Shown: positions 7,246 through 15,423 of the stretch, piece after piece
Layout: each line of letters starts with the position of its first letter
Numbering within the stretch: position 1 is the first letter of the stretch
Assembly: GCA_936924235.1 (NCBI GenBank)
Contig: CAKZHN010000334.1
Span: 1-27,692, forward strand
Direction: 5' to 3'
DNA: 27,692 nt
Source: an uncultured Rhodoplanes sp.
Lineage (GTDB): Bacteria > Pseudomonadota > Alphaproteobacteria > Rhizobiales > Xanthobacteraceae
Notes under the pieces: generated by a model
Databases searched by the model: none
What the model was told of the DNA's origin: nothing
Seen by the model: only the letters and a program-made list of their open reading frames with translations
Position numbers and translations under genes: made by a program

Positions 7246-9033
7246 TCAGGCGGCCGCCTTGCGGCGGCCGTCGCACCAGTCCTGCCACCGCCGCATCATC
7301 TCGCGCGACAGGTTGTCGGCAAAGCGCGGTGCGTCGCACAGCGGCGAATTGCCGACGCGGTCGCGCAGCGCGCGCCTGACTTCGGCCAGTTCGTCGCGGC
7401 GGTTGGCCCACGACACGGCGAGCGCCACGTAGCCATCGACGTCATCGGCGCAGAACTCCGGCAGACCCGCCGCCGTCATGTGGCTCGACGCGTGCCGTCC
7501 GGCGAAGGTTTCACCGCGCCAGGTCACGGACGGCACGCCCATCCACATGCCTTCCAGCGTGGTGACGCCGCCCGAATACGGGAACGGGTCGAGCGCGAGA
7601 TCGACCTCGCCGTAGCGCACCAGCAGGTCCGCCTGGGTGCTGTCGCCGATCAGGTCGATGCGGTTCACCGGGAATCCGCCGCGGGCCAAGACTCCGAGCA
7701 GCTGGTCCTGCGTGCTTTTTTCGTCGAGCCCGCCATACACCATCAGCATCCGCGAGCCCGGCACCTCGCGCAGGATGCGCGCCCATGCGGCGGCGACCGC
7801 CTCGTTCACCTTGGCGGGACGGTTGAAGCAACCGAACGTGAAATGGCCGGTGTCGAGGCATGGCAGCGGCGTGACGTCGGGCGGCTCCCGGGGCGGCAGG
7901 TAGCTCACGTAGCAATCCGGCATGCGAAGCACCGGCTCTGCGTAGTCCTGTTCCTCCCCGGACGGGATTTCGACCGGGTCGGCGATGATGCCGTCACAGG
8001 TGTCCAGGCCGATGGTGCCCACATAGCCGGCCCAGGTGAGCTGAATCGGAGCGGCACGCCTTGCGAACACGCCGAGCCTGTTGCCAGCGGTATGGCCCGC
8101 CATGTCGAACAGCACGTCGATGCGGTCCTTTTCGATCTGCGCGGCGAAGGCCGCGTCGTCGAGGTCGGAGACATCGAGCCAGGATTTTGCCGCAGCCTTG
8201 AAACGTTCGCTGAAGCGGTCGTCCTCCTGCTTGCGGTCGGTCTTGTAGCAGTAGATCTCGTAACCCATGGCCGACAGGGATTCGAACGCGGGCAGCGAGA
8301 GAAACGTCACGGCGTGGCTGTGCATGTCGGCGGAGACGATGCCCAGGCGCAGCCGCCGCTGCGGATCGGCATCGTTCGCGAACGAATACCGCTCGCGGGG
8401 CTGGTCCGGACGATGCAGCGCCGCCCAGCGCTTGTGTTCGTGCAGGAGCTCCGTTCTGGTCACGCCCGGCTTGTGCTGAAGCGCAAACAGCAGGCTTCCC
8501 GCGACCGCGGCACTGTGAGGCGCCAGCTCGTTTGCCCTGCGGAAGTCGGCCACCGCATCCTCGATGCGGCCCTGTCCCATATGGCCGAAGCCGCGCGCCA
8601 CATAGTGATCCGACACCAGCGGATCAATCTTCATGGCGCGCTCCACGAAGCCCATTCCCTTTTCGAACATGCGGTGGTTGATCAGGAAATGACCGTAGAT
8701 GTACTGGGGCAGCGCGACATCCGGCGCCATCTCGGCCGCGACCTGAAACAGCCGGCCGGCCTGCCGCTCACGCGAGGCCTTGCCGAAATCCACGCCGAGC
8801 TGGACGACCGCATTGACGTCCTTGGTATCGAGCGCGACCAGCGCGCGCAGGTCCTTCGCCGCGCGGTCGTAGTCGCCGCCCATTGCAAAAGCCAGGCCGC
8901 GCGTCCGGTAGGCGTTGGAAAAACCCGGATCGAGCATGATCGAATTGTCCAGCGCGCGAATCGCTTCCAGCCGATAGCCGTCGGTCAGCAGCGCCAGGCC
9001 CAGGCTGTAGTGCGCGGTCGGTCCGAACGTCAC
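7246..9033 (-). CDS. TPR protein with SPINDLY/O-GlcNAc-transferase domain (GT41), 5' end doubtful
   Basis: This protein likely transfers GlcNAc or a similar sugar from a UDP-sugar to Ser/Thr of a protein. Residues 5-175 contain about five TPR-like units, and residues 228-585 the GT41 domain. OGT-like blocks are evident: RLRLGIVSADMHSHAVTFLS (with the family His, H240), APIQLTWAGYVGTIGLD, FGCFNRPAKVNEAVAAAWAR, DLALDPFPYSGGVTTLEG and GVPSVTWRGETFAGR. The start used is a GTG at 9031-9033, just three codons after an in-frame TGA (9040-9042). It has no Shine-Dalgarno sequence, and the first residues are already inside a TPR unit. Family members usually have more TPRs and an N-terminal lead-in, so the N-terminus is probably missing. 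The target could be a secreted or surface protein, given the neighbours. Confidence 0.88.
   Translation of the reverse strand: MTFGPTAHYSLGLALLTDGYRLEAIRALDNSIMLDPGFSNAYRTRGLAFAMGGDYDRAAKDLRALVALDTKDVNAVVQLGVDFGKASRERQAGRLFQVAAEMAPDVALPQYIYGHFLINHRMFEKGMGFVERAMKIDPLVSDHYVARGFGHMGQGRIEDAVADFRRANELAPHSAAVAGSLLFALQHKPGVTRTELLHEHKRWAALHRPDQPRERYSFANDADPQRRLRLGIVSADMHSHAVTFLSLPAFESLSAMGYEIYCYKTDRKQEDDRFSERFKAAAKSWLDVSDLDDAAFAAQIEKDRIDVLFDMAGHTAGNRLGVFARRAAPIQLTWAGYVGTIGLDTCDGIIADPVEIPSGEEQDYAEPVLRMPDCYVSYLPPREPPDVTPLPCLDTGHFTFGCFNRPAKVNEAVAAAWARILREVPGSRMLMVYGGLDEKSTQDQLLGVLARGGFPVNRIDLIGDSTQADLLVRYGEVDLALDPFPYSGGVTTLEGMWMGVPSVTWRGETFAGRHASSHMTAAGLPEFCADDVDGYVALAVSWANRRDELAEVRRALRDRVGNSPLCDAPRFADNLSREMMRRWQDWCDGRRKAAA
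7251..7270. terminator. Hairpin between the convergent secretion operon and OGT gene
   Basis: CGGCCGCC (7251-7258) and GGCGGCCG (7263-7270) form a perfect 8-base stem with a TTGC loop. It overlaps the last codons of the - strand gene and lies 44 bases after the last + strand stop. Its place suggests a two-way terminator, but there is no T-run on either side, so this is tentative. Confidence 0.35.
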
Positions 9034-9079
9034 GGTCCATCACGCCGGCGCCATCGCGGCTCTGGCCGGCGACGGGACC

Positions 9080-11341
9080 ATGATCAACCAGGGCACCATC
9101 GACGCGAGCTTCGCGGGCGGTCAATTCAAGATCGCCGTAGGCAATGCCCTTGTCCCGGGCACGTTCACCAACCAGGGCCTGATCCATGTCTCGAACGGCG
9201 ACACGGTCATCTTCAGCAACTCGACCAACTTCACCAACCTGTCGGGCACCACGCTGACCGGCGGCACTTATGAGGTCGACGCCGGCTCGACGATGCAGCT
9301 CGCCGACAACACCCAGATCCAGACGCTCAATGCGAACGTCACTCTGAGTGGAGCCGGCTCGGTGATCCAGAGCCTCAACACCACGACCAGCTCACAGGTG
9401 TCGTTCGACAGCACGCTGACCACGATCGGCGCCAACGGTCAGCTGCACCTGGTCAGCGGCCGCAACTTCACCACGTCGAACGCCATCACCGACAACGGCC
9501 TGCTCGATCTCGGCGGCACGACCTTCACGGCCCCGTCGCTCGCGATCGGCGCCACCGGCACACTGAACGGCTTCGGCACGGTGGCGGCAAGCGTCACCAA
9601 CTCCGGGCTGATCGACGCCCACGGCGGCAGCCTGTCGCTGCAGGGCGGCCTCACCAACCTGTCGGGCACGACGCTCACCGGCGGCACCTACCAGGTCGAC
9701 GCCGGCTCGACGCTGCAGCTCGCCAACAACACCCAGATCCAGACGCTGAACGCCGATCTGTTCCTGAACGGCGCCGGCTCCGTGGTTCAGGGCCTCAACA
9801 CCACGACCAGCACCCAGGTCACGCTGGAGAGCTCGCTGACCTCGATCGGCACCAGCGGCGACTTCCAAGTCGGCCGTGACTTCACCGCGGCGCATGCCGT
9901 CACGGACAGCGGCCTGATCGAACTCTCCAACACCACCTTCAGCGGGCCGTCGCTCTTTATCGACGCCACCGGCAAAGTGTTCGGCTCCGGCGCGATCAAC
10001 GCCTCGGTCACCAATGCCGGGCTGATCGAGGGGATTGGCGTGCTGACGCTGCAAGGCTCGGTGGCGAACTCCGGCAACATGCTGCTCGACTCCGGGGCGA
10101 ACCTGGTGCTTGCCGGTGCGGTGAGCGGCGCAGGCTCGATCACCTTCGGGCTTGGTGCGGAAATTCTCAGCGTCGCCAACGCGGCGTTCCAGAGCAACAC
10201 CATCTCCAACATCATCAAGGGCTTCGGCACCGACGACAAGATCGACCTGACCGGCATCAGCGATGCCACGCATGCCGACTTCGACTATGCGACCAACACG
10301 CTGACGGTGTCGGGCGGCAGCGAGGCTCCGGTCAGCTTCCACTTCGATCCGTCGCAGTCGTTTGCCGGCGACTTCTTCCATCTCAGCAGCGACGGCGGCT
10401 CGGGCCTGTTCCTCACCGAGGACAGCAACCCGTGCTACTGCCGCGGCACCATGATCCTGACCGACCGCGGCGAGCGGCCGGTCGAGGAGCTCGAGATCGG
10501 CGACAGCGTGATCACCGGCGCGGGCCTGCGCCGGCCGATCAAGTGGATCGGCCGCCGCAGCTACTCGGGCCGTTACATCCTCGGCCGCAAGGACCTTCTG
10601 CCGATCTGCTTCAAGGCCGACTCGCTCGGCGCCAACCTGCCGCAGCGCGATCTGTGGATCTCCCCGCACCACGCCATGTACCTCGAAGGCGTGCTGATCG
10701 AGGCTCGCGCCCTCGTCAACGGCGTGTCGATCGTGCAGGCCGCCAAGGTCGATCAAGTCGAGTACTTCCACATCGAGCTCGAAAGCCACGATCTGGTGCT
10801 GGTCGAGGGCGCGCTGTCGGAGACCTTCATCGACGACGACAGCCGCATGATGTTCCACAACGCGCATGAGTACGCGGTGCTCTATCCGAACGAGCTCACG
10901 GCCCGTCCGGTCTATTGCGCGCCGCGTCGCGACGACGGCGACGAGGTCGAGACCGCCCGCCGGCGGATCGACGCGCTCGCCGGCCTCCTCACCCGCGACG
11001 ACGCCCCCGCGGCCACCGCGCTGCGGGGCTTCGTCGATCAGGTCGGGCCGGACATGGTGGCCGGCTGGGTGGTGCTGAAGGACCGTCCGGACCAGGCCGT
11101 CTCGGTTGACGTGTTCGCGGACGGCCGCTTCCTCGGCACCGCGACGGCGAACCTCTACCGCGAGGACCTGAAGGACGCGGGCATCGGCAACGGCCGCCAC
11201 GGTTTCATGCTCCGGCTGTCGCGCACGGTGATCGATCCGGCGAGCGTGGCCGTTCGCTGCACGATCGCCGACGCGACGCTGCCGCTGTCGCAGGCCGGCA
11301 TGGCCTCGCTCACCGTGGGCATGATCCAGGTCGCCGCGTAA
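9080..11341 (+). CDS. Beta-solenoid repeat protein with Hint_2 autoprocessing domain and C-terminal GW module (5' end doubtful)
   Basis: This 753-residue predicted surface or secreted protein has four parts. Residues 1-335 are Gly/Thr/Asn-rich beta-solenoid repeats of the autotransporter-passenger kind, including two tandem units of 140 residues (start N53 and N193). Residues 335-450 resemble the Ca-binding-type end region often placed before Hint domains (GFGTDDKIDLTGI, DPSQSFAGDFFHLSSDG). Residues 452-600 are a Hint_2 domain: nucleophile Cys452 in PCYCRGT, then PVEELEIGDSV, WIGRRSYSG and WISPHHAMYLEG. Residues 647-730 are a module shared with the next protein. The ATG at 9080 is the first start codon in frame, but the frame is open and coding-like back to about 9035. 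There is no signal peptide and no Shine-Dalgarno sequence, so the true N-terminus is probably lost or lies elsewhere. Export route unknown. Confidence 0.85.
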   Translation: MINQGTIDASFAGGQFKIAVGNALVPGTFTNQGLIHVSNGDTVIFSNSTNFTNLSGTTLTGGTYEVDAGSTMQLADNTQIQTLNANVTLSGAGSVIQSLNTTTSSQVSFDSTLTTIGANGQLHLVSGRNFTTSNAITDNGLLDLGGTTFTAPSLAIGATGTLNGFGTVAASVTNSGLIDAHGGSLSLQGGLTNLSGTTLTGGTYQVDAGSTLQLANNTQIQTLNADLFLNGAGSVVQGLNTTTSTQVTLESSLTSIGTSGDFQVGRDFTAAHAVTDSGLIELSNTTFSGPSLFIDATGKVFGSGAINASVTNAGLIEGIGVLTLQGSVANSGNMLLDSGANLVLAGAVSGAGSITFGLGAEILSVANAAFQSNTISNIIKGFGTDDKIDLTGISDATHADFDYATNTLTVSGGSEAPVSFHFDPSQSFAGDFFHLSSDGGSGLFLTEDSNPCYCRGTMILTDRGERPVEELEIGDSVITGAGLRRPIKWIGRRSYSGRYILGRKDLLPICFKADSLGANLPQRDLWISPHHAMYLEGVLIEARALVNGVSIVQAAKVDQVEYFHIELESHDLVLVEGALSETFIDDDSRMMFHNAHEYAVLYPNELTARPVYCAPRRDDGDEVETARRRIDALAGLLTRDDAPAATALRGFVDQVGPDMVAGWVVLKDRPDQAVSVDVFADGRFLGTATANLYREDLKDAGIGNGRHGFMLRLSRTVIDPASVAVRCTIADATLPLSQAGMASLTVGMIQVAA
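9236..10075 (+). repeat. Two tandem 420-base coding repeats in the Hint protein
   Basis: Unit 1 (9236-9655) and unit 2 (9656-10075) have exactly 420-base spacing and both open with AACCTGTCGGGCAC. The first 150 or so bases are nearly identical (both encode NLSGTTLTGGTY and NNTQIQTLNA-like stretches), and similarity falls towards the end of each unit. This is an in-frame 140-residue duplication. The gradient suggests partial homogenisation by recombination in the first part. Confidence 0.85.
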
Positions 11342-11369
11342 CGGTCTGAGCCAAAGAAGCCAAGCAAGA

Positions 11370-11404
11370 CCGCCGGACGGCCGCGTCAGCGCACCGTCCG
11401 GCGG
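11370..11404 (+). terminator. Strong hairpin between Hint gene and glycosyltransferase
   Basis: CCGCCGGACGG (11370-11380) and CCGTCCGGCGG (11394-11404) are perfect inverted 11-mers with a 13-base loop, in the 77-base gap between two same-strand genes. The right arm ends 14 bases before the next ATG. There is no T-run, so it may be an attenuator, an RNA processing or stability hairpin, or a factor-dependent terminator. Confidence 0.5.
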
Positions 11405-11418
11405 ATCGCCGGGAACCG

Positions 11419-13062
11419 ATGCTGAAGGGACACCTCGACCACGCCTCCCGCCACAAGATCGCGGGATGGGCCATCGACGAAGGCAATCCGTCCCTGCCCG
11501 TGCGTCTCGTGGTGACCGGCAACGGCGCCCTCATCGGACGGGTCCTCGCCAACCAGTACCGCGCCGACCTCAAGGCCGCCGGCATCGGCGACGGACACTG
11601 CGCCTTCGAATTCCTGTTTCCCTCGGAGCTGCCGGCCTTCGAGACGGTCGATATCGGCGTGGTGCATGAGCGCGACGGCGCGCATCTGCCGATGTCGCCG
11701 GTCACCCTGCCGCCGCTGCAGGAGTTCGGCGAGACCTCGCGCGAGGCGCTGAAGCGCTTTCTCGCCGCCGAAAGCTCGGACGACGTGACGGTGGCCAAGA
11801 TCGATTTCCTGGCCGAGCAGCTCGACGCGCTGCTGCAGCGCCACGCCGATTTCAGCGCCGACCGCCACGCCCGCGAGCGCTACCGGCATCTGCAGCGTCG
11901 CTTCGGCACTCCCGGCCGCGACACCGAGGCGCCAAAGGCGATCCTTGCGCCGCCCACGCCCCGGGCGCTGATCATCGACGACCACCTGCCCCGCCTCGAC
12001 CGCGACGCCGGATCGAACGCCATCGTCAGCCATGCCCGCTCGCTGCAGCGGCTCGGCTTCGAGGTGACGTTCGTTGCGGCGCAGGATTTCCGCAGCCCTT
12101 ACCGCACCTCCGGCGTGCTCGACGGCCTCGACGTCGAGATGTGCCTGCCGCCCTACTACGCTTCCGTCGAAGAAGTGCTGCGCCGGCAGGAATTCCAGTT
12201 CGACATGATCTATATGCACCGCGTGACCAACGCGGCGAAATACAGCGCGCTGGCGCGCGAATATCACCCGCGCGCCCGGATCGTCTTCAGCGTCGCCGAC
12301 CTGCATCATCTGCGCATCGCCCGCCAGGCCGAGGCCGAGCAGCGCCACGAGCTGAAGCCGCTGGCGCGCCGCCTGTTGCTGGCCGAGATGAACGCGGCCG
12401 CCACCTCCGACGCGGTGATCACGCATTCGACCTACGAGGCGGATCTCATCCGCAAGGCCGTGCCGCACGCCAAGGTCGTCACGGTGCCGTGGATGGTGAC
12501 GGCCCGGCCGGTGGAGACGCCGTTCGCGCAGCGCCACGGCATGGCCTTTGTCGGCGGCTTCGGCCACGATCCCAACCGGGACGCCGCGCGCTGGCTGATC
12601 AACGAGATCCTGCCGCTGATCCGCAGGACCGCGCCGATTGAATGCCTGCTGGTCGGCAGCGAGCTACCCGACGACATTCTCCAGCTCTGCGGCGAGGGCG
12701 TCACCGCGCTCGGCCAGGTGCCGGACCTGCACGAGGTGTTCGAGCGCGTACGCATCACCATCGCGCCGCTCGCCTATGGCGCGGGCGTCAAGGGCAAGGT
12801 GCTGGAGAGCCTCGCGGCCGGCGTGCCCTGCGTCTGCACCCCGGTGGCGGCGGAGGGCATTGCCCTGCCGCCGGAATTGCGCGGCTCGGTCGCAGACGGC
12901 GCCGCGGGCCTCGCGGAGCTTGCGATCCGACTGCACACCGACGCCGCGTTGAACGGGATCATGGCGCAGTCCGGGCTCGAGCTGGTGGCGAGGCTCTGCT
13001 CGCCCGACAGCGTGGATGCCTCGATGCGGCAGGTGCTGGAACTGAGCCCGCTGCGGAGCTGA
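11419..13062 (+). CDS. GT-B glycosyltransferase with N-terminal GW module
   Basis: This 547-residue protein probably transfers a sugar in surface polysaccharide or surface-protein glycan synthesis. Residues 1-90 form a small module homologous to the C-terminus of the preceding Hint protein. Residues 100-175 look helical. Residues 182-540 are a two-domain GT-B fold of the GT4 type: ALIIDDHLPRLDRDAGSNAI at the N-domain start, a VADLHHLRIARQAEAE segment, FVGGFGHDPNRDAARWLINE opening the C-domain, and PLAYGAGVKGKVLESLAAGV, where E463 matches the nucleotide-sugar-binding Glu of the EX7E region. No membrane segment is present. A GGGA run lies just before the ATG at 11419. Donor and acceptor cannot be read from sequence. 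The gene ends convergent to paoC. Confidence 0.85.
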   Translation: MLKGHLDHASRHKIAGWAIDEGNPSLPVRLVVTGNGALIGRVLANQYRADLKAAGIGDGHCAFEFLFPSELPAFETVDIGVVHERDGAHLPMSPVTLPPLQEFGETSREALKRFLAAESSDDVTVAKIDFLAEQLDALLQRHADFSADRHARERYRHLQRRFGTPGRDTEAPKAILAPPTPRALIIDDHLPRLDRDAGSNAIVSHARSLQRLGFEVTFVAAQDFRSPYRTSGVLDGLDVEMCLPPYYASVEEVLRRQEFQFDMIYMHRVTNAAKYSALAREYHPRARIVFSVADLHHLRIARQAEAEQRHELKPLARRLLLAEMNAAATSDAVITHSTYEADLIRKAVPHAKVVTVPWMVTARPVETPFAQRHGMAFVGGFGHDPNRDAARWLINEILPLIRRTAPIECLLVGSELPDDILQLCGEGVTALGQVPDLHEVFERVRITIAPLAYGAGVKGKVLESLAAGVPCVCTPVAAEGIALPPELRGSVADGAAGLAELAIRLHTDAALNGIMAQSGLELVARLCSPDSVDASMRQVLELSPLRS

Positions 13063-13106
13063 GGCGGTCCGACGGACCTCGGTTCAATTTCACCGAGTCG
13101 CAAGAC

Positions 13107-13132
13107 TGGGTCCCCGCTGTCACGGGGACCCA
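13107..13132. terminator. Palindromic hairpin between convergent genes, possibly a dispersed repeat
   Basis: TGGGTCCCCG (13107-13116) and CGGGGACCCA (13123-13132) pair perfectly around a 6-base loop. It lies in the 111-base gap between the ends of the glycosyltransferase (+) and paoC (-), where a two-way terminator would sit. Sequences of this TGGGTCCCCG type also recur as dispersed palindromes in Bradyrhizobium-like genomes, from memory and not checked. Confidence 0.5.
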
Positions 13133-13173
13133 GGGCCACGGATTCCGATGCTTCGATTTTCGGCGATGAAGCC

Positions 13174-15423
13174 CTACCGCAACTTGTCCAGCGTGATCGG
13201 CAGGTCGCGCACGCGCTTGCCGGTCGCGTGGTAGACCGCGTTGGCGACTGCCGCCGCGACCCCCACGATGCCGATCTCGCCGAGCCCCTTGATGCCGAGC
13301 GGATTGCTGTCGTCGTGCTCCTCGACAAAGATCACCTTGATGTCGCGGATGTCGGCGTGCACCGGCACGTGATATTCGGCGATGTTGGCGTTCACGATGC
13401 GTCCGAACTTGTGGTCGATCACGGTCTCCTCGTGCAGCGCCATGCCGATGCCCCACACCACACCGCCGAGGATCTGGCTCGACGCCGTCTTGGTGTTGAG
13501 GATGCGGCCGCCCGCGATGGCGGACACCACGCGCGTGACGCGGATCACGCCGATCTCCTCGTCCACATGCACCTCGGCGAAGATCGCCGAGTGGGCGTTG
13601 TGCGCCCGTGAATTGTCTTCCTTGGGGTTCGTGGTCTTTTCCTGCTCGACGCGGTCGACGCCGCCCTGCCGCATGGCGTCGGCGATCGATACCGAACGCG
13701 ACGCGTCGCGCTTGCTGACGAGCTTGCCGTCGGCGAGCGTCACGTCGTCCGGCGAGGCATCCGCGAGCGGCGATTTCGGCAGCTTCTTGGCGAGACGCAG
13801 CAGCTCCTCGCGGATCGCGCCGGCCGTGGTCGCGATCCCGTTCGATACGGAGGCCGCGATCCACGAGCCGCCCTCGACCGGCGACTGCGGCAGGCTCGAG
13901 TCGCCGAGCTTGATGCTGATGCTGTCGAGCGGCAGCCCCAGCATGTCGGCCGCGACCTGCGCCATGATGGTGTAGGTGCCGGTGCCGATGTCGGACGTGG
14001 CGCAGGCCACCTCGGCGTGGCCGTTGGCGCCGAGCGCGATGCGCACGGTGATCGGCACCTGCAGCGCCTCCCAGACGCCGGTCGCCATGCCCCAGCCGAC
14101 CAGGTCCTTGCCGTCGCGCATGGAGCGCGGCGCAGGGTTGCGCTTGCTCCAGCCGAAGGCGTCGGCGCCCTGGCGATAGCATTCGCGCAGCGCCTTGCTG
14201 CTGTAGGGCTTGTTCTGGTGCTGATCGATATCCGAATAGCAGCGCAGCCGCAGTTCGAGCGGATCGAGCTTCAGCGCCACCGCAAGCTCGTCCATCGCGG
14301 CCTCGAGCGCATAGACGGCGCACGCTGCGCTCGGCGCACGCATGTCGCACGACGTCGGGAGATCCAGCTTGGCGAGCTTGTGCGCGTATTTGGCGTTGGC
14401 GCACTTGTAAAGGAGGCCCGACCAGCCGGTCTCCTGCCGCCAGAAGTCCTCGTATTGCGACGTCACCGTGACCGCATCATGGGTCATGGCGTCGAGCGTG
14501 CCGCCGGTGTTGGCGCCGAGCGCGATGTTCTGGATCATCGCGGGCCGGTAGCCGAGCTGATACATCTGCGGCCGCGTCAGCATGACGCGCACCGAGCGCT
14601 TGAGCGCGCGGGCCGCGAGCACCGCCAGCACCACCTGGAACTGCGGCCGCAGCCCCGAGCCGAAGCCGCCGCCCATGAACGGCCCCATCACCCGCACGTC
14701 CTCGGGCTTCATGCCGAAGATGTGGCAGACGTAGTTGTGGACGTTCTGCACGCCCTGGGTCTTGTCGTAGATCGTGAGCTTGCCGCCGGCCTCGTGGATC
14801 ACGGTCGAGGCATAGAGCTCCATCGGGTTGTGGTGCTCGATCGGCACATAGTATTCGCCCTCGTGGCGCACCGCGGCCGCTGCCAGCGCCTTGTCGGCAT
14901 TGCCGCGCGGCGGGGGCGGCGCGAACAGCGCCTCGAACGGATTGGCCGGCGTCCTGACCGGGTGGGCGGCGTTGCGCTGCTTATAGAGGTCCGTGACGTG
15001 GGCCTCCTCCTGGTACTCCACCTTGACCAGCGAGGCCGCGTAGCGCGCGGCCTCCGACGTCTCGGCGACCACCAGCGCGATCGGCTGGCCGTTGAACATC
15101 ACCTTGTCGTCGTAGAGCGGCCGGAACGGCGAGCCGTCCGGCGCGACGTCATCCTTGTAGGCCTCGTCCTTGTCCGCCATCGGCGGGCGGTTGTCGTGCG
15201 CCAGCACCTCGACCACGCCCTTGATGCGCATGGCGGCGCTGCGGTCGATGCGCTTGATGCGGCCTTTGGTGATGGTCGCGTTGACGACCCAGGCGTAGAG
15301 CAGCCCCGGTGCACTGTAATCGGCGGCGTATTTCGCAGCGCCCGTGACCTTGGCGATCCCGTCGATGCGGGAGGTGGCAGTACCGATATATTGCGTCATG
15401 GGATTTCTCGGGGAATTGCTCAT
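13174..15423 (-). CDS. paoC: PaoC-like molybdopterin subunit of aldehyde oxidoreductase
   Basis: This 749-residue catalytic subunit of a molybdenum hydroxylase belongs to the PaoABC (YagTSR) class, which oxidises aldehydes (often aromatic) to acids. The start is the ATG (15421-15423) overlapping the paoB stop. A longer opening in the same frame running to 16053 is only a shadow of paoB. The protein shows the family start IDGIAKVTGAAKYAADY, the Mo-cofactor loop GPFMGGGFGSGLRPQFQ, the MRAPSAACAVYALEAAMDEL segment and, near the C-terminus, KGLGEIGIVGVAAAVANAVY, in which Glu716 matches the catalytic base of the family. No export signal is present. The dedicated chaperone PaoD/XdhC is not found in the window. 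Confidence 0.9.
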   Translation of the reverse strand: MSNSPRNPMTQYIGTATSRIDGIAKVTGAAKYAADYSAPGLLYAWVVNATITKGRIKRIDRSAAMRIKGVVEVLAHDNRPPMADKDEAYKDDVAPDGSPFRPLYDDKVMFNGQPIALVVAETSEAARYAASLVKVEYQEEAHVTDLYKQRNAAHPVRTPANPFEALFAPPPPRGNADKALAAAAVRHEGEYYVPIEHHNPMELYASTVIHEAGGKLTIYDKTQGVQNVHNYVCHIFGMKPEDVRVMGPFMGGGFGSGLRPQFQVVLAVLAARALKRSVRVMLTRPQMYQLGYRPAMIQNIALGANTGGTLDAMTHDAVTVTSQYEDFWRQETGWSGLLYKCANAKYAHKLAKLDLPTSCDMRAPSAACAVYALEAAMDELAVALKLDPLELRLRCYSDIDQHQNKPYSSKALRECYRQGADAFGWSKRNPAPRSMRDGKDLVGWGMATGVWEALQVPITVRIALGANGHAEVACATSDIGTGTYTIMAQVAADMLGLPLDSISIKLGDSSLPQSPVEGGSWIAASVSNGIATTAGAIREELLRLAKKLPKSPLADASPDDVTLADGKLVSKRDASRSVSIADAMRQGGVDRVEQEKTTNPKEDNSRAHNAHSAIFAEVHVDEEIGVIRVTRVVSAIAGGRILNTKTASSQILGGVVWGIGMALHEETVIDHKFGRIVNANIAEYHVPVHADIRDIKVIFVEEHDDSNPLGIKGLGEIGIVGVAAAVANAVYHATGKRVRDLPITLDKLR

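Noticed and set aside
7480..9273. + strand open frame of 597 codons running through the OGT gene and across the junction
   Set aside because: No motif or start signal, and antisense to a clear GT41 domain. It does not rescue the missing 5' end of the Hint protein, which is in another frame.
9392..11200. Long - strand open frame (602 codons) opposite the Hint protein
   Set aside because: Composition is typical of an antisense shadow and the + strand carries a recognisable Hint_2 domain.
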